Positions 5,381 through 5,608 of a DNA stretch of 5,608 nucleotides are shown one piece after another; position 1 is the first letter of the stretch; each line of letters starts with the position of its first letter. The notes below the pieces were generated by a model that was not told the origin of the DNA, searched no databases, and was given only the letters and a program-made list of their open reading frames with translations. Origin of the DNA: Bacillota bacterium (GTDB taxonomy: Bacteria; Bacillota; Clostridia; Tissierellales; Sedimentibacteraceae); contig JARBUP010000197.1 of NCBI GenBank assembly GCA_029239575.1, positions 1-5,608 on the forward strand. The letters are read 5' to 3'. The position numbers and the translations under genes are program-made.

Positions 5381-5608
5381 TTAAATATTCCTGACATTCC
5401 ATTTTAAAAATCTAACAACTCCAATACTTAAAATTGAAGAAATTGCTAATATAATATAAAGACTCAAATTAATATTTATAACTTGTCCATATATTAATTG
5501 ACCTGGTGCAACACTGGCAGTAGCAACAGCAGTTGAAAAAGCACTTACTTTTCCAAGCATATCTTCTTTTATTTCCTGCTGAATATATGTTAAAGATATA
5601 ATATTGGA
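5381..5608 (-). CDS. MFS transporter, C-terminal fragment (5' end cut by window edge)
   Basis: The last 75 codons are visible, ending at TAA 5381-5383. The segment IQQEIKEDMLGKVSAFSTAV is the typical loop preceding the last pair of helices in drug-efflux-type major facilitator proteins: ligand-facing Q/E, then the EDMLGKV turn. The following ATASVAPGQLIYGQVI is a transmembrane helix with the usual small-residue and glycine pattern. LSLYIILAISSILSIGVVRFL is the final helix, and the tail is KWNVRNI. The substrate is not identifiable. Its stop lies 200 bp upstream of tauC on the same strand with no strong terminator between them, so some read-through into the tau operon is possible. Confidence 0.82.
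   Translation of the reverse strand, partial: SNIISLTYIQQEIKEDMLGKVSAFSTAVATASVAPGQLIYGQVININLSLYIILAISSILSIGVVRFLKWNVRNI

Noticed and set aside
1..5608. tRNA/rRNA genes, CRISPR arrays, insertion sequences, riboswitches
   Set aside because: No cloverleaf-like sequence, spaced direct repeats, transposase fragments or recognised riboswitch cores were seen on either strand.

Overview
The DNA is AT-rich, with strong purine-rich ribosome binding sites and codon use typical of an anaerobic low-GC Firmicute, most likely a member of the Clostridia. An in-frame TGA that looks like a selenocysteine codon suggests a selenoprotein-making lineage. This taxonomy is inferred; no rRNA or other marker is present.

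Layout from left to right: (1) the N-terminal 260 residues of a minus-strand FAD/NAD(P)H oxidoreductase of the CoA-disulfide reductase type, cut by the left edge; (2) a 217-229 bp divergent promoter region; (3) a plus-strand LysR-type regulator; (4) a strong hairpin that can terminate transcription from both sides; (5) a short minus-strand HesB/IscA-like gene whose frame is crossed by one TGA codon, best read as selenocysteine, with its own promoter and RBS; (6) a hairpin that probably ends the next operon; (7) a complete minus-strand ABC importer operon, permease - lipoprotein - ATPase, closely resembling TauC, TauA and TauB; (8) its roughly 200 bp promoter region; (9) the last 75 residues of an MFS transporter cut by the right edge.

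The most notable item is the HesB-like selenoprotein gene at 2044-2322. A standard gene caller would miss it or split it. The TGA sits at the conserved cysteine position of the HesB fold. The frame continues for 58 more family-like residues, and a compact stem-loop 20 nt after the TGA fits the usual form of a bacterial SECIS element.

The second is a shared palindrome. CATAAG-N5-CTTATG lies just upstream of the lysR gene, and a near-copy lies upstream of the tau operon. Both have the T-N11-A form of LysR operators, so the regulator may control both itself and the importer. Taken together, the window looks like a sulfur/selenium-related neighbourhood (thiol/disulfide flavoenzyme, LysR regulator, Fe-S-type selenoprotein, sulfonate uptake). 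That functional link is inference from proximity and the shared site.
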